Positions 38,605 to 48,000 of a stretch of DNA of 64,000 nt are shown piece by piece. The position numbers were made by a program, and so were the translations under genes. The stretch is taken from positions 217,427 to 281,426 of the forward strand of contig NZ_JACAPR010000007.1 in NCBI RefSeq assembly GCF_013385635.1, given 5' to 3'. The notes below the pieces were generated by a model. The model was not told the DNA's origin, ran no database searches, and worked only from the letters and a program-made list of their open reading frames with translations. Source of the DNA: Pseudomonas gingeri (GTDB lineage: Bacteria; Pseudomonadota; Gammaproteobacteria; Pseudomonadales; Pseudomonadaceae). Position 1 is the first letter of the stretch; every line of letters begins with the position of its first letter.

Positions 38605-40659
38605 ATGCTCGATCAGCTCCTGCGCAGTGTCTCGGCCCGCCCTGAACTGCTGATCCTGTCGTTGATGGTAATGATCATCGCGATGTTGATCATTCCCTTG
38701 CCAACGCCCCTGGTCGACTTCCTGATCGGCCTGAATATCGTGATTTCACTGTTGATCTTCATGGGCTCGTTCTACATCGAGAGCATTCTCGCTTTCTCGA
38801 CGTTCCCGGCCTTGTTGCTGTTGACCACGTTGTTCCGGCTGGCGTTGTCCATCAGTACCAGTCGCCTGATCCTGACCCAGGCGGATGCCGGCGAGATCAT
38901 CGCCTCGTTCGGCGAGTTCGTGATCGGCGAAAACCTGGTGGTGGGTTTCGTCATCTTCGCGATTGTCACCGTCGTCCAGTTCATCGTCATCACCAAGGGG
39001 TCGGAGCGGGTGGCCGAAGTCGCGGCGCGGTTTTCCCTGGATGGCATGCCGGGCAAGCAGATGAGTATCGATGGCGATCTCAAGGCCGGGGCCATCGACG
39101 CCGCGCAGGCGCGCGAGAAACGCAGCGTGCTGGAGCGGGAGAGTCAGCTCTATGGTTCCTTCGACGGTGCGATGAAGTTCATCAAGGGCGATGCCATCGC
39201 CGGGATCATCATCATCTTCGTCAACTTCCTGGGTGGGATCGCCATCGGCGTCGGGCAGTTGGGCATGGATTTCTCGAGGGCCCTGTCGACCTACACCCTG
39301 TTGACCATCGGCGATGGCCTGGTCGCGCAGATCCCGGCGCTGCTGATCGCTATCGGTGCCGGCTTCATCGTCACCCGGGTCAACGGCGACGAGGCCAACC
39401 TGGGACGCAACATGCTCACGCAGATGTTCGGCAATCCTTTCGTGATCGGCGTGACCGCATTGCTGGCGGTGGCAGTCGGTACTCTCCCGGGGTTTCCGCT
39501 GCCGACCTTCGTGCTGATTGCCGGCGCCTTGGCCCTGGTGGTGTTCATGGGCTGGCGCAAGACCCGTGTATCGGCGCCGCAGTCACGGGAGGCCGCAGCG
39601 GAAACGCTGGCGGACAGCGTGGCGGAGAGCGAACTGGGGATGCTCGACAGCGTCGACGATATTGCCACCGAGACGGTCGCCCTGATGTTCCTGGTACCCG
39701 CGCAACGGCTGCAGGCGTTGCGCACAGCCAGGCTTGCCGAGCGTTTTCGCAGCCAGTTTTTCATCGACTACGGGCTGAAGATCCCGCTGCCGCAATTGCG
39801 CGGTTCCGAGACATTGCCCGGACATCAGGTCGTGGTGCTGATCAACGAGGTACGGGCCGACCAGTTCGATATCCATTTCGACCACTGGCGGGTACTCGAC
39901 TATTCGCCGGAGCTGGCCGCCATGGGCTTGTCGCTGGTGCGCGGGCGTGACAGCAACCAGCTCGAAAGTGTCTGGATCGGTGCCGAGGGCAAGGCCACGG
40001 CAACGAACCTGGGCTACCAGTTGCGCGCGGCCTACGACGAATGCTACCGCTGCCTGGTGACCTTGCTGGCACGCAATATCAACGAGTTTTTCGGCGTGCA
40101 GGAAACCAAGGCGCTGCTCGATGAAATGGAAGGGCGCTACCCGGACCTGCTCAAGGAAGTCTATCGCCACGTCACTGTGCAGAAGATCGCCGAAGTTCTG
40201 CAACGCCTGGTGGGCGAACGCATCTCCGTGCGCAACATGAAGCTGATTCTCGAATCCCTGGCCCACTGGGCCTCCCGCGAAAAGGACACGATCGCCCTGG
40301 TCGAGCACGTGCGTGGCGGCCTGGGGCGCTACATCAGCAACAAGTTCGCCCATGGCAACGATCTGCGGGTGCTGCTGTTGTCACCGGAATTCGAAGAGGT
40401 GGTGCGTGGCGGTATCCGCCAGACCTCCGGCGGCAGCTTTCTCAACCTGGAACCGGCGCAGTCCGAAGACCTGATCGATCGCCTGAGCCTGGGCCTCGAA
40501 AGCCTGCACGTACCGCAGAAAGACCTGGTGCTGCTGTGTTCGGTGGACGTGCGGCGCTATATCAAAAAGCTGGTCGAGGGGCGTTTTCGCGAACTGGATG
40601 TCATGTCCTTCGGCGAGCTCAGCGAGACCATTTCAGTGAACGTCATCAAGACGCTATAA
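38605..40659 (+). CDS. sctV: SctV export gate (InvA)
   Basis: A 684-residue FlhA/InvA-family protein, the same length as InvA. The N-terminal half holds about eight membrane helices (residues 15-335) with the conserved FHIPEP-type cytoplasmic loop region (EVAARFSLDGMPGKQMSIDGDL, about 133-154, split between helices). The C-terminal cytoplasmic domain (about 350-684) forms the nonameric ring that receives chaperone-substrate complexes. It follows sctW by 3 bases. Confidence 0.97.
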   Translation: MLDQLLRSVSARPELLILSLMVMIIAMLIIPLPTPLVDFLIGLNIVISLLIFMGSFYIESILAFSTFPALLLLTTLFRLALSISTSRLILTQADAGEIIASFGEFVIGENLVVGFVIFAIVTVVQFIVITKGSERVAEVAARFSLDGMPGKQMSIDGDLKAGAIDAAQAREKRSVLERESQLYGSFDGAMKFIKGDAIAGIIIIFVNFLGGIAIGVGQLGMDFSRALSTYTLLTIGDGLVAQIPALLIAIGAGFIVTRVNGDEANLGRNMLTQMFGNPFVIGVTALLAVAVGTLPGFPLPTFVLIAGALALVVFMGWRKTRVSAPQSREAAAETLADSVAESELGMLDSVDDIATETVALMFLVPAQRLQALRTARLAERFRSQFFIDYGLKIPLPQLRGSETLPGHQVVVLINEVRADQFDIHFDHWRVLDYSPELAAMGLSLVRGRDSNQLESVWIGAEGKATATNLGYQLRAAYDECYRCLVTLLARNINEFFGVQETKALLDEMEGRYPDLLKEVYRHVTVQKIAEVLQRLVGERISVRNMKLILESLAHWASREKDTIALVEHVRGGLGRYISNKFAHGNDLRVLLLSPEFEEVVRGGIRQTSGGSFLNLEPAQSEDLIDRLSLGLESLHVPQKDLVLLCSVDVRRYIKKLVEGRFRELDVMSFGELSETISVNVIKTL

Positions 40660-40671
40660 GGAGAAATACCC

Positions 40672-41079
40672 ATGCGGGATATGGATATTGCCGAACGCTT
40701 GCGCGGTGCGCTGCTGTACAGCGGCTGCACTCAGGCGCAACTGGGACAGTTCGACAGCCACAGTACGATCGAAATGGAGATGATCGAACAGCCGAACATC
40801 AGCCTCAACGTCATCGATGACGATGTCTGGCTGTGGAGTGTCGTCGCGCAGATGACGCCCGCCACGTTCGGTTATCACGCCGGGAACCTGATGCAGTTCC
40901 TGCTCAAGGGTAATGCCCACGCCCGCACCGGACAATTGCAGTTGTTCGAGAGCGACGGGCAACTGGAAGTACGGCTGATGCTCGGCGAGCAGGCGCTGAC
41001 CAGCGACCGGGCCTTTGCCGAGGCACTCGATGGCTTCATGGAGGCCATCGAGGAGCTCGGCGGCATCATCCGTCAATGA
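40672..41079 (+). CDS. invB: InvB-type T3SS effector chaperone
   Basis: A 135-residue acidic class I chaperone, the same length and position as Salmonella InvB (SpaK family), which binds SipA and Sop effectors and delivers them to the ATPase. AAGGAGA stands 7 bases before the ATG. It overlaps sctN by 4 bases (ATGA). Retention of an effector chaperone in a cluster with no evident effector implies that clients are encoded elsewhere. Confidence 0.88.
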   Translation: MRDMDIAERLRGALLYSGCTQAQLGQFDSHSTIEMEMIEQPNISLNVIDDDVWLWSVVAQMTPATFGYHAGNLMQFLLKGNAHARTGQLQLFESDGQLEVRLMLGEQALTSDRAFAEALDGFMEAIEELGGIIRQ

Positions 41080-42365
41080 ATGTGCTGCGGCTCGAACGGC
41101 GCGGTGCCCATCCGCGCCGCCTGAGCGGGCCACTGATCGAGGCGGCGCTGGAGGGCGTGTCGATTGGCGAGATCTGCGAGATCCGCCGGCACTGGACATC
41201 GGCCGAGCTGCTGGCCAAGGCCCAGGTGATCGGCTTCAGGCCCGATACGGTGGTGCTCAGTCTCCTCGGGGAAGCGCGCGGGCTGTCGCGCGAGTCGATG
41301 ATCGTGCCGACCGGCGCTGCGCTGCGCTTGTATTGCAGCGCCGAGATGCTCGGCAGTGTGGTCGATCCGCGCGGCACCATCGTCGAGCGCCTGGCGCCGG
41401 CGCCGGGGTTCCACGGCCGGGATTATCCGGTGGATGCCGATCCGCCCTCCTATCAACAACGGCGTCCGGTGGTCGAGCCGCTGATGACCGGCATCCGTGT
41501 CATAGACGGTCTGCTGACCGTCGGTATCGGCCAGCGCCTGGGCATTTTTGCCAGCGCCGGGTCAGGCAAGACCTCGCTGCTCAACATGCTGATCAACCAT
41601 ACCGATGCCGATGTCTTTGTCATCGGCCTGATCGGCGAGCGCGGGCGTGAGGTGACCGAGTTCATCGAGCATCTGCGCCAGTCGCATAAGCGTTCGAGTT
41701 GCGTGGTGGTCTATGCCACTTCCGATGTGTCGTCGGTGGATCGTTGCAACGCGGCGCTGCAAGCCACGGCCATCGCCGAGTATTTCCGCGACCAGGGGCA
41801 GTGCGTGGTGTTGCTGCTCGACTCGCTGACCCGCTACGCCCGCGCCCGCCGTGACCTGGCCCTGGCGGCCGGCGAGGTGCCGGCGCGCCGGGGCTATCCG
41901 GCCTCGGTATTCGATGCGTTGCCGCGTTTGCTGGAGCGTCCCGGCCTTACGGCGCTGGGCAGTATCACCGCCTGCTACACCGTGTTGCTCGAGAGCGATG
42001 ACGAACCGGACCCGATCGCCGAGGAGATCCGTTCGATTCTCGACGGACATATCTACCTGAGCCGCGGCCTGGCCGCCAAGGGGCATTTCCCGGCCATCGA
42101 CGTGCTGCGCAGTGCCAGCCGGGTGGCGCATCAGGTGACTGGCGCAGAGGCTCGGCAGTTGGCGGCCAGGGCTCGTGAGGTGCTGGCGCGGTTGGAGGCG
42201 TTGCAGGTTTTCCTCGATCTCGGCGAGTACACCCCGGGTATCGATCCGACCAACGATCGCGCCATGGCCTGTCGGGATGGGCTGAATGCCTGGCTGCGCC
42301 AGGGTGCCGACGAGATGAGCCGGCCGGATGAAACCCGGGGGAGCCTGCATGAGCTCATTGGCTGA
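41076..42365 (+). CDS. sctN: SctN ATPase (InvC)
   Basis: A 429-residue F1-type ATPase that unfolds substrates and strips chaperones at the base of the apparatus. Walker A is [12 protein letters not shown] (about residues 155-166), Walker B is [14 protein letters not shown] (about 245-258), and [10 protein letters not shown] (about 187-196) has the catalytic Glu. Salmonella InvC is 431 residues. It overlaps invB (ATGA) and sctO. Confidence 0.97.
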   Translation: MNVLRLERRGAHPRRLSGPLIEAALEGVSIGEICEIRRHWTSAELLAKAQVIGFRPDTVVLSLLGEARGLSRESMIVPTGAALRLYCSAEMLGSVVDPRGTIVERLAPAPGFHGRDYPVDADPPSYQQRRPVVEPLMTGIRVIDGLLTVGIGQRLGIFASAGSGKTSLLNMLINHTDADVFVIGLIGERGREVTEFIEHLRQSHKRSSCVVVYATSDVSSVDRCNAALQATAIAEYFRDQGQCVVLLLDSLTRYARARRDLALAAGEVPARRGYPASVFDALPRLLERPGLTALGSITACYTVLLESDDEPDPIAEEIRSILDGHIYLSRGLAAKGHFPAIDVLRSASRVAHQVTGAEARQLAARAREVLARLEALQVFLDLGEYTPGIDPTNDRAMACRDGLNAWLRQGADEMSRPDETRGSLHELIG

Positions 42366-42804
42366 TATCGACCGCCTGTTGGGCATGAGTGCCTGGCGCC
42401 AGCACCGGGGCGAGCGGGAGTTGCAGGCGGCCCGGCAGCGCCTGGTCCTGGTACAGCGGGAACTGGCGGCAATGGATGAACATGAGGGTTCGTTGCGGGC
42501 ATTGCTCGGCAGTCATCGTGCCGAGAACCGTGTGCTCGATCACTGGCAGTTGCTCGAGACGCTGCGGCGACAGGCCGTGATTCGCCGGCAGATCCAGTTG
42601 CTGGCGCTCGAACGCGGCCCCCTGCATGAGCAACGGGTACAGCTGGATCAGGTGGTACACCAGGCGCAGCAGGGACTGCTGCGGTTGCGCCGCAAGCATG
42701 TGAAGTATGTCGGCTTGCGCCAGCGCCTCGGGCGCGAATACCGGCTTGCGCATCTGCGCCGCGATGAGGGTGAAATAGAGGATCTGACTGGAATGAAAGG
42801 ATGA
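42349..42804 (+). CDS. sctO: SctO stalk protein (InvI/SpaM)
   Basis: A 151-residue highly charged, almost wholly alpha-helical protein (two long coiled-coil arms, about 20-75 and 80-140), equivalent to InvI, the central stalk linking ATPase and export gate. The ATG at 42349 follows GGGGGAG and overlaps the sctN end by 17 bases. Sequence identity is not obvious; the call rests on length, coiled coil and gene order invC-invI-invJ. Confidence 0.88.
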   Translation: MSSLADIDRLLGMSAWRQHRGERELQAARQRLVLVQRELAAMDEHEGSLRALLGSHRAENRVLDHWQLLETLRRQAVIRRQIQLLALERGPLHEQRVQLDQVVHQAQQGLLRLRRKHVKYVGLRQRLGREYRLAHLRRDEGEIEDLTGMKG

Positions 42805-43679
42805 ACGGTATTTCCCGCGTATCGCCGGCCCTTGAGGTTGTGGCGGATTGTCAGGATGAAACGCCGGACAAGATCGAGCAGCGTCTCGAAGTCGTCGAGG
42901 ATGAAGTGATTGGTGCGGGGGCCGCGACGTTGCTGGCGCTGCTTCAGCGAATGGAGCTGCCGGAGGGTGGTCTGGGCAGGGTGAGTGCGAGTCCAGGCGA
43001 CTCGCAGAGGATAGAGACCAGCGCCGGTTCGGCCGATGCGCCGGAAGAATCGCCCGGGGAAAGAGCGGGGTCAGGTACTGCGCAGGTAGAGGGACCATTG
43101 AAAAAGGGCGATGTCGATGGGCGGCGGACACTCGCGGTTGTGCCTGGAGAAGAGCGGGGCGGATGGGAGAAAAGCATGGGTGACGTAGCGGGGCAATCCC
43201 GCGATGGCCTGGACGGCAGGCCGCAGGTGATGTCTGCCAGCGACGAAAGGCCGCAGGCTGGACGCGACGAGGACGTTTCGTCTGTGAACCCGAAGGCTGG
43301 AGAGTCTGTCCCCGGGACCGAGCTTTTGCCGGGTAGCCTGCCGGCCAGATTGGAGGTCCAGGCCTTGGCCGTACCGGTCCAGTCCGAAAGGGCGGGCGTC
43401 GAACGGGAGTCGACACCTGACCCGCATGACAGTGCGCCGCCTGATTCGCTTGATCAGGATGACGAGGGTGGCGGACAACCTTTCCTGCAGGTGCCCTTCA
43501 GCAATGACCGTGCCCGTGGCGAGGTGCTGGTCACCCGCGCAGGTGCCGGAGCGTCCGGCTTGCTGATTCGCGCGAGTGACCGGCAAGTGTTCGAACAGCT
43601 TCAGGTTGATTTCGACCAGAGCCGGCAACCGCACTGGTGGTTGGGCGAGGCGCCGAATGATGGCGACCGGCGGTCTTGA
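42801..43679 (+). CDS. sctP: SctP needle-length regulator (InvJ/SpaN)
   Basis: A 292-residue low-complexity, Glu/Gly/Ser-rich protein with little predicted structure in the first two thirds, then a more ordered C-terminal domain (about 225-290, GEVLVTRAGAGASGLLI). This fits the ruler or substrate-switch protein InvJ (about 336 residues), which is fast evolving. It is coupled to sctO by an ATGA overlap and to sctQ by TTGA. Function is assigned by place and composition. Confidence 0.82.
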   Translation: MNGISRVSPALEVVADCQDETPDKIEQRLEVVEDEVIGAGAATLLALLQRMELPEGGLGRVSASPGDSQRIETSAGSADAPEESPGERAGSGTAQVEGPLKKGDVDGRRTLAVVPGEERGGWEKSMGDVAGQSRDGLDGRPQVMSASDERPQAGRDEDVSSVNPKAGESVPGTELLPGSLPARLEVQALAVPVQSERAGVERESTPDPHDSAPPDSLDQDDEGGGQPFLQVPFSNDRARGEVLVTRAGAGASGLLIRASDRQVFEQLQVDFDQSRQPHWWLGEAPNDGDRRS

Positions 43680-44629
43680 GCCGACTATCTGTCCCCGTGA
43701 CAGGGCGGTCCCTGGGGCTGCGCCGGATCGACCCGCTGTGCTATGCGCAGCAACGTGCGATCAAGCGTTGGCAGTGCGCGGGATATCAGGCCGAACTAAG
43801 CTCGCCAGTTGCTCCCGGCGACTACCTGGGCTTTTGCGCCGAGGGGCGGGGTGGCGGCTGGCAGGGACTGGTCGAGGCTCGGGAGTGGCTCGACGGCATT
43901 TTCCCGCAGCTGCGTTCGTTACTGAGAAAACCGTGTTCCCTCGGGCTTGTCGCGGAGTTGTTCCAGACGGTGCCACAGCCCTTGTGCATCACTCTGGACG
44001 AGTTGCGCTACGAGCGCCTGTCAGCAGTCGCGCTTGTCACTGCGCCTGTGTTGGAAAGTCGTCCCTTGCCACGGATTGCCACGGAGCAGGGGGCGCTGTG
44101 GGTAGTTCGTCTGCCCGACGAAGTTCCACCTGCGCAAACTTTGCTGTCGAGCCCCTGGTTGTCGAGCCTGCCGCAGTGCGTGCGGGCGATCCTCGGCTAC
44201 AGCGAGTTGAGCGGCGCTGCCTTGCGTACCCTCGCCGTGGGCGATGTGCTGCGCATCAGCAGGCCTGCGTGGCAATGGCATCTCGCGGGCCAGCCGGTCG
44301 GCGAGTTCACCTTTATCGAAGAAGGCTTGTATATGACCTTGTCACCCGCCGAACCCGATACGCCGCCAGAGCATGGCTTCGACCCCGGACCAGCGCTCGG
44401 GCGGCTGCCCGTATGCCTGGAGTTCATCCTTTCGGAGCAACGGATCAGCCTGGCCGAGCTGGCGGCGCTGATTGAAGGGCAGGTCCTGGCACTCGATCCG
44501 GCAGTGCTGGGCGATATCGAAGTACGGGCCAACGGCCGGGCGGTCGCCCGGGGCGAACTGGTGCATCTGGGTGAGGACCTGGGCGTGGAGTTGCGCCAGG
44601 TCGGTCAAGGCGGTCGCGATGAACAATGA
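43676..44629 (+). CDS. sctQ: SctQ cytoplasmic ring/sorting platform (SpaO)
   Basis: A 317-residue SpaO-type protein with a C-terminal SpoA/SPOA2 domain (about 245-312: CLEFILSEQRISLAELAALIEGQVLALD, broken here for position only). The start is a TTG overlapping the sctP stop; a GTG seven codons later is possible. SpaO builds the sorting platform under the basal body. An internal start at 44333 could yield the separate C-terminal fragment known for the family. Confidence 0.9.
   Translation: MSRLSVPVTGRSLGLRRIDPLCYAQQRAIKRWQCAGYQAELSSPVAPGDYLGFCAEGRGGGWQGLVEAREWLDGIFPQLRSLLRKPCSLGLVAELFQTVPQPLCITLDELRYERLSAVALVTAPVLESRPLPRIATEQGALWVVRLPDEVPPAQTLLSSPWLSSLPQCVRAILGYSELSGAALRTLAVGDVLRISRPAWQWHLAGQPVGEFTFIEEGLYMTLSPAEPDTPPEHGFDPGPALGRLPVCLEFILSEQRISLAELAALIEGQVLALDPAVLGDIEVRANGRAVARGELVHLGEDLGVELRQVGQGGRDEQ
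44333..44629 (+). CDS. predicted internal-start SctQ-C product
   Basis: ATG codon 220 of sctQ is preceded by GAAGG 8 bases upstream. It would give a 98-residue protein containing the whole SPOA2 domain. In Salmonella SpaO and Yersinia YscQ, internal initiation makes a C-terminal fragment of about 100 residues that joins the full-length protein. Same frame as sctQ; not proven here. Confidence 0.6.
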   Translation: MTLSPAEPDTPPEHGFDPGPALGRLPVCLEFILSEQRISLAELAALIEGQVLALDPAVLGDIEVRANGRAVARGELVHLGEDLGVELRQVGQGGRDEQ

Positions 44630-45278
44630 CGTATCGCTGATCGCCTTGCTGGCGTTCGCTTCGTTGCTGCCGTTCCTGGTGGCGGCGGGCACCTGCTACA
44701 TCAAGTTCTCGATCGTCTTCGTGATCGTGCGCAATGCCCTGGGCTTGCAGCAGGTGCCGTCGAACATGAGCCTCAATGCCATCGCCCTATTGCTGGCGCT
44801 GTTTGTCATGACCCCGGTGGTGCAGCAGGGGTATGGCTACTACAAGGACAACCAGGTGCGTTTCGACAGCGTCGAGGCGGTCATCGAATTCAGCGAAAAC
44901 GGCCTGGGCGGCTACAAGGACTACTTGCGCCGCTACACCGATCCCGAACTCGCGTTCTTCTTCGAGCGCGCCCAGCAGGTCGATGCCGACGGCGCGGGCT
45001 CGCTATCCCGGGAGGAGGTCGAGCCGTCGCTGTTCGCGCTGCTGCCGGCCTACGCCCTGAGTGAAATCAAGAGCGCGTTCAAGATCGGCTTCTACCTCTA
45101 TCTGCCCTTCGTCATTGTCGACCTGGTGATCTCCAGCATCCTGCTGGCGCTGGGCATGATGATGATGAGCCCGGTGATCATTTCCGTGCCGATCAAGTTG
45201 GTGTTGTTTGTCGCCCTGGATGGCTGGGCGCTGCTGTCCACCGGGCTGGTCAGGCAATACCTGACGTTGCTGGAGTGA
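44619..45278 (+). CDS. sctR: SctR export apparatus (SpaP)
   Basis: A 219-residue FliP/SpaP-type protein with about four membrane helices: residues 4-26, 46-66 and two in the last 70 residues (for example VIVDLVISSILLALGMMMMS). The conserved FVMTPV and MSPVIIS-type motifs are present. It starts 11 bases inside sctQ. It forms the pentameric core of the export pore with SctS and SctT. Confidence 0.96.
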   Translation: MNNDVSLIALLAFASLLPFLVAAGTCYIKFSIVFVIVRNALGLQQVPSNMSLNAIALLLALFVMTPVVQQGYGYYKDNQVRFDSVEAVIEFSENGLGGYKDYLRRYTDPELAFFFERAQQVDADGAGSLSREEVEPSLFALLPAYALSEIKSAFKIGFYLYLPFVIVDLVISSILLALGMMMMSPVIISVPIKLVLFVALDGWALLSTGLVRQYLTLLE

Positions 45279-45302
45279 GACGGCCGGCATGAGGAGCATG
45301 AC

Positions 45303-45557
45303 ATGAATGACCTGGTGTATGCGGGCAACAAGACCCTGTACCTGATCCTGCTGATGGTGGCCTGGCCGATCATTGTTGCGACCCTGGTCGGCCTGCTGGT
45401 CGGCCTGATCCAGACGGTGACCCAGTTGCAGGAGCAGACCCTGCCGTTCGGTTTCAAGCTGCTGGCGGTCTCCGCCTGCCTGTTCCTGCTGTCGGGCTGG
45501 TATGGCGAGACGCTGCTCGATTTCGGCCGGGAAGTCATGCGCCTGGCGCTGGATTGA
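45303..45557 (+). CDS. sctS: SctS export apparatus (SpaQ)
   Basis: An 84-residue FliQ/SpaQ protein with two membrane helices (about 15-38 and 52-72) and the conserved loop [22 protein letters not shown] precedes the ATG. Salmonella SpaQ is 86 residues. Confidence 0.96.
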   Translation: MNDLVYAGNKTLYLILLMVAWPIIVATLVGLLVGLIQTVTQLQEQTLPFGFKLLAVSACLFLLSGWYGETLLDFGREVMRLALD

Positions 45558-45564
45558 GAGGCGG

Positions 45565-46356
45565 ATGTCGATTGTGCTGTTTTTCGAACTGCACGCCTGG
45601 CTGGCGGCGGCGCTCGTGGCGTTCGCCCGGCTGGCACCGATTTTTTTCATGCTGCCGTTTCTCAACAGCGGCGTGTTGACGGGGGTGCCACGCCAGGCGG
45701 TGATCATCCTGGTCGCGCTGGGTTTCTGGCCCGCCGTGGGTCTGCCTCTGCCGGCGCTGGACAGCCTGGCGTTTTTCGGTCTGTTGCTGCGCGAGGTGGG
45801 GATCGGCGTGCTGCTGGGCTGCCTGTTGTGCTGGCCGTTCTGGGTATTGCATGGCGTGGGCAACCTGATCGACAACCAGCGCGGGGCGATGCTCAGCAAT
45901 ACGGTGGACCCGGCCAACGGCGTGGACACCTCGGAGCTGGCGAACTTTCTCCAGCTGTTTGCGGCAGCGGTGTATCTCGAAGGCGGTGGCATGCTGTTGA
46001 TGGTCGAGACCGTGGCCCGCAGTTATCAGCTCTGTCCGCCGACGCCGGCCTGCGCGACAAACCTGGCGTCGCTGCCACCCCTGCTGGACGGCCTGGTCGG
46101 CAAGATCCTGGTGATCAGCGCACCGGTGGTGGCGGCGCTGCTGATCAGCGAAGCCCTGCTCGGGCTGCTGTCGCGTTACGCACCGCAGATGAACGCCTTT
46201 TCCGTCTCGCTGACGGTCAAGAGCCTGGTGGCCCTGGTGGTGCTGATGCTGTATTTCGGCGTTCATCTCCCCGATGAAGTGTTGCGCATGGGGCGTGCCG
46301 TGGACGAGCTGGCGGTGCATATGAATCCGCCTATGCATGCCGGGGGACAGCACTGA
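45565..46356 (+). CDS. sctT: SctT export apparatus (SpaR)
   Basis: A 263-residue FliR/SpaR-type protein with about six membrane helices, exactly the SpaR length. The conserved NLIDNQRGAMLSNTVDP loop (about 102-118) lies between helices. The ATG at 45565 has GAGAGG just upstream. It ends adjacent to the GTG of sctU with no gap. Confidence 0.96.
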   Translation: MSIVLFFELHAWLAAALVAFARLAPIFFMLPFLNSGVLTGVPRQAVIILVALGFWPAVGLPLPALDSLAFFGLLLREVGIGVLLGCLLCWPFWVLHGVGNLIDNQRGAMLSNTVDPANGVDTSELANFLQLFAAAVYLEGGGMLLMVETVARSYQLCPPTPACATNLASLPPLLDGLVGKILVISAPVVAALLISEALLGLLSRYAPQMNAFSVSLTVKSLVALVVLMLYFGVHLPDEVLRMGRAVDELAVHMNPPMHAGGQH

Positions 46357-47394
46357 GTGTCCTCTTCCAGCGCCTCGAAAACCGAAGATCCCACCCCCAG
46401 GCGCCTGCGTGATTCCGCCCGCAAGGGACAGACGTTCAAGGCCAAGGACCTGGTGATCAGTTGCATGGGCCTGTGCGCGATTGTCTTTCTGGTCTTCGCT
46501 GTTTCCTTGGTGGAGGTGATGGAGGTGTACCGGCGGATCATCGCCGCCGGCTTCGAAGACGACGCCCAGCGCTATTCCGCGCTCCTGTTGAAGCTGGGCT
46601 TGTTCTGCGTGCTGCCGTTGTTCCTGGTCTGCGTGTTGAGCAGCGCGCTGCCGGCCTTGTTGCAGAGTGGTTTCGCGCTGGCCACCGAGGCTTTGAAGCT
46701 GAACCTGGGCGCCTTGAATCCGATCAACGGGTTCAAGAAGCTGTTCAGCCTGCGCACGGTCAAGGACAGCGTGAAGGCCGTGCTCTACCTGGGCAGCTTT
46801 GGCGTGGCGCTGTGGATGGTCTGGCAGTCCGAGCGCCAATTGCTGTTCGCGCAGTTGTTCGCCCAGCCGCTGGACCTGTTCCCGGCCTGGGGGCGGATGC
46901 TGTTGACTCTGTTGCTGAGCTTCCTCGCCTGTGCCCTGTTGATTATCCTGCTCGATGCCTTGTGCGAGTACTGGCTCTACATCAAGGACCTGAAGATGGA
47001 CCTGCACTCGGTCAGGCGCGAGCACAAGGAGCAGGACGGCGATCCGCATATCAAGCAGAAGCGCCGCGACCTGCATATCGAATTGCTGTCCGAGCAGGTC
47101 CGCTCCGATATCCGCGGCTCACGGGTGATCATCGCCAACCCGACCCATATCGCCATTGGCATCTACTTTCGCCCCGACATCAGCTTCATCCCCCTGGTCA
47201 GCGTGATCGAGACCAACCAGCGCGCCCTGGCGGTGCGCACCTATGCCCGCGAGGTCGGAGTGCCGGTGGTCAGCGATATCCGCCTGGCCCGGCGGATCTT
47301 CAAGACGCACCAGCGCTACAGCTTTATCAAGCTGCAAGAGATCGAGGACGTCCTGCGCCTGCTGATCTGGCTCGAACAGGTCGAGCAGGCCTGA
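46357..47394 (+). CDS. sctU: SctU export switch protein (SpaS)
   Basis: A 345-residue FlhB/SpaS protein with four membrane helices (about 28-210) and a cytoplasmic autoprotease domain. The self-cleaving motif is N261-P262-T263-H264 in IIANPTHIAIGI, so cleavage-dependent substrate switching is expected. The start is a GTG directly after the sctT stop, with GGGGGA upstream. Confidence 0.97.
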   Translation: MSSSSASKTEDPTPRRLRDSARKGQTFKAKDLVISCMGLCAIVFLVFAVSLVEVMEVYRRIIAAGFEDDAQRYSALLLKLGLFCVLPLFLVCVLSSALPALLQSGFALATEALKLNLGALNPINGFKKLFSLRTVKDSVKAVLYLGSFGVALWMVWQSERQLLFAQLFAQPLDLFPAWGRMLLTLLLSFLACALLIILLDALCEYWLYIKDLKMDLHSVRREHKEQDGDPHIKQKRRDLHIELLSEQVRSDIRGSRVIIANPTHIAIGIYFRPDISFIPLVSVIETNQRALAVRTYAREVGVPVVSDIRLARRIFKTHQRYSFIKLQEIEDVLRLLIWLEQVEQA

Positions 47395-47508
47395 ACCCGC
47401 CCGATTCGCCGGGGGCCTGCATGAGCGCATTTTTGCGGTGGGCCGTCGGGGATTTTGGCTCAATGCAACGCGTCAGCCCGTCTGGCGCCATCTTCAGGAG
47501 TGTGGCCG

Positions 47509-48000
47509 ATGAGTCGCAGAGACACGCAAGAGGACGAACAGATAGCGTTCGAGGCGGTGCAAGCCGTCCTCGAAGGCATGCCGCTCAAGGACGTGCGCGG
47601 GATCAGCGATGAGCAGATGGACGGCCTGTATGCCTACGCCTACCAGTTCTACGAACAGGGGCGGCTGGATGACGCCGAGAAATTTTTCCACTTCCTGTGC
47701 ATCTACGATTTTTACAACAGCCAGTACTGGATGGGCCTGGCTGCGGTGCACCAGCTCAGGAAAAACTACCAGAAGGCCATCGAGCTGTATGCCGTGGCCT
47801 TTGCCCAGGGCAAGGACGATTACCGTCCGATGTTCTACACCGGCCAATGCCAGCTCGCCCTGGGGCAGGGCGGCAAGGCCAGGCTGTGTTTCGAGTATGT
47901 GCTCGAGCGCGCCACCCATGACGATTTGCGCAAGCAGGCCCAGGTGTATCTGGACGCCTTGCGGCATATCGATAGCCAAGGTCCGGAGGATCAGCAATGA
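47509..48000 (+). CDS. sicA: SicA/SycD-type translocator chaperone
   Basis: A 163-residue class II chaperone made of three TPR-like helix pairs (for example YAYAYQFYEQGRLDDAEKFF, about 45-64). It binds the two hydrophobic translocators and in Salmonella also acts as InvF co-activator. AGGAG is 8 bases before ATG 47509; an upstream in-frame extension is rejected. The last bases overlap sctE (ATGA), so chaperone and client are coupled. Confidence 0.94.
   Translation: MSRRDTQEDEQIAFEAVQAVLEGMPLKDVRGISDEQMDGLYAYAYQFYEQGRLDDAEKFFHFLCIYDFYNSQYWMGLAAVHQLRKNYQKAIELYAVAFAQGKDDYRPMFYTGQCQLALGQGGKARLCFEYVLERATHDDLRKQAQVYLDALRHIDSQGPEDQQ

Noticed and set aside
38605..47394. Flagellar export genes (flhA, fliP, fliQ, fliR, flhB)
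   Set aside because: The set includes a secretin, needle, translocators and SPI-1 order, and lengths match Inv/Spa proteins rather than flagellar ones.
47421..47612. Short frame between sctU and sicA starting MSAFLRWAVGDF
   Set aside because: It overlaps the start of sicA in another frame and lacks a ribosome site of its own.
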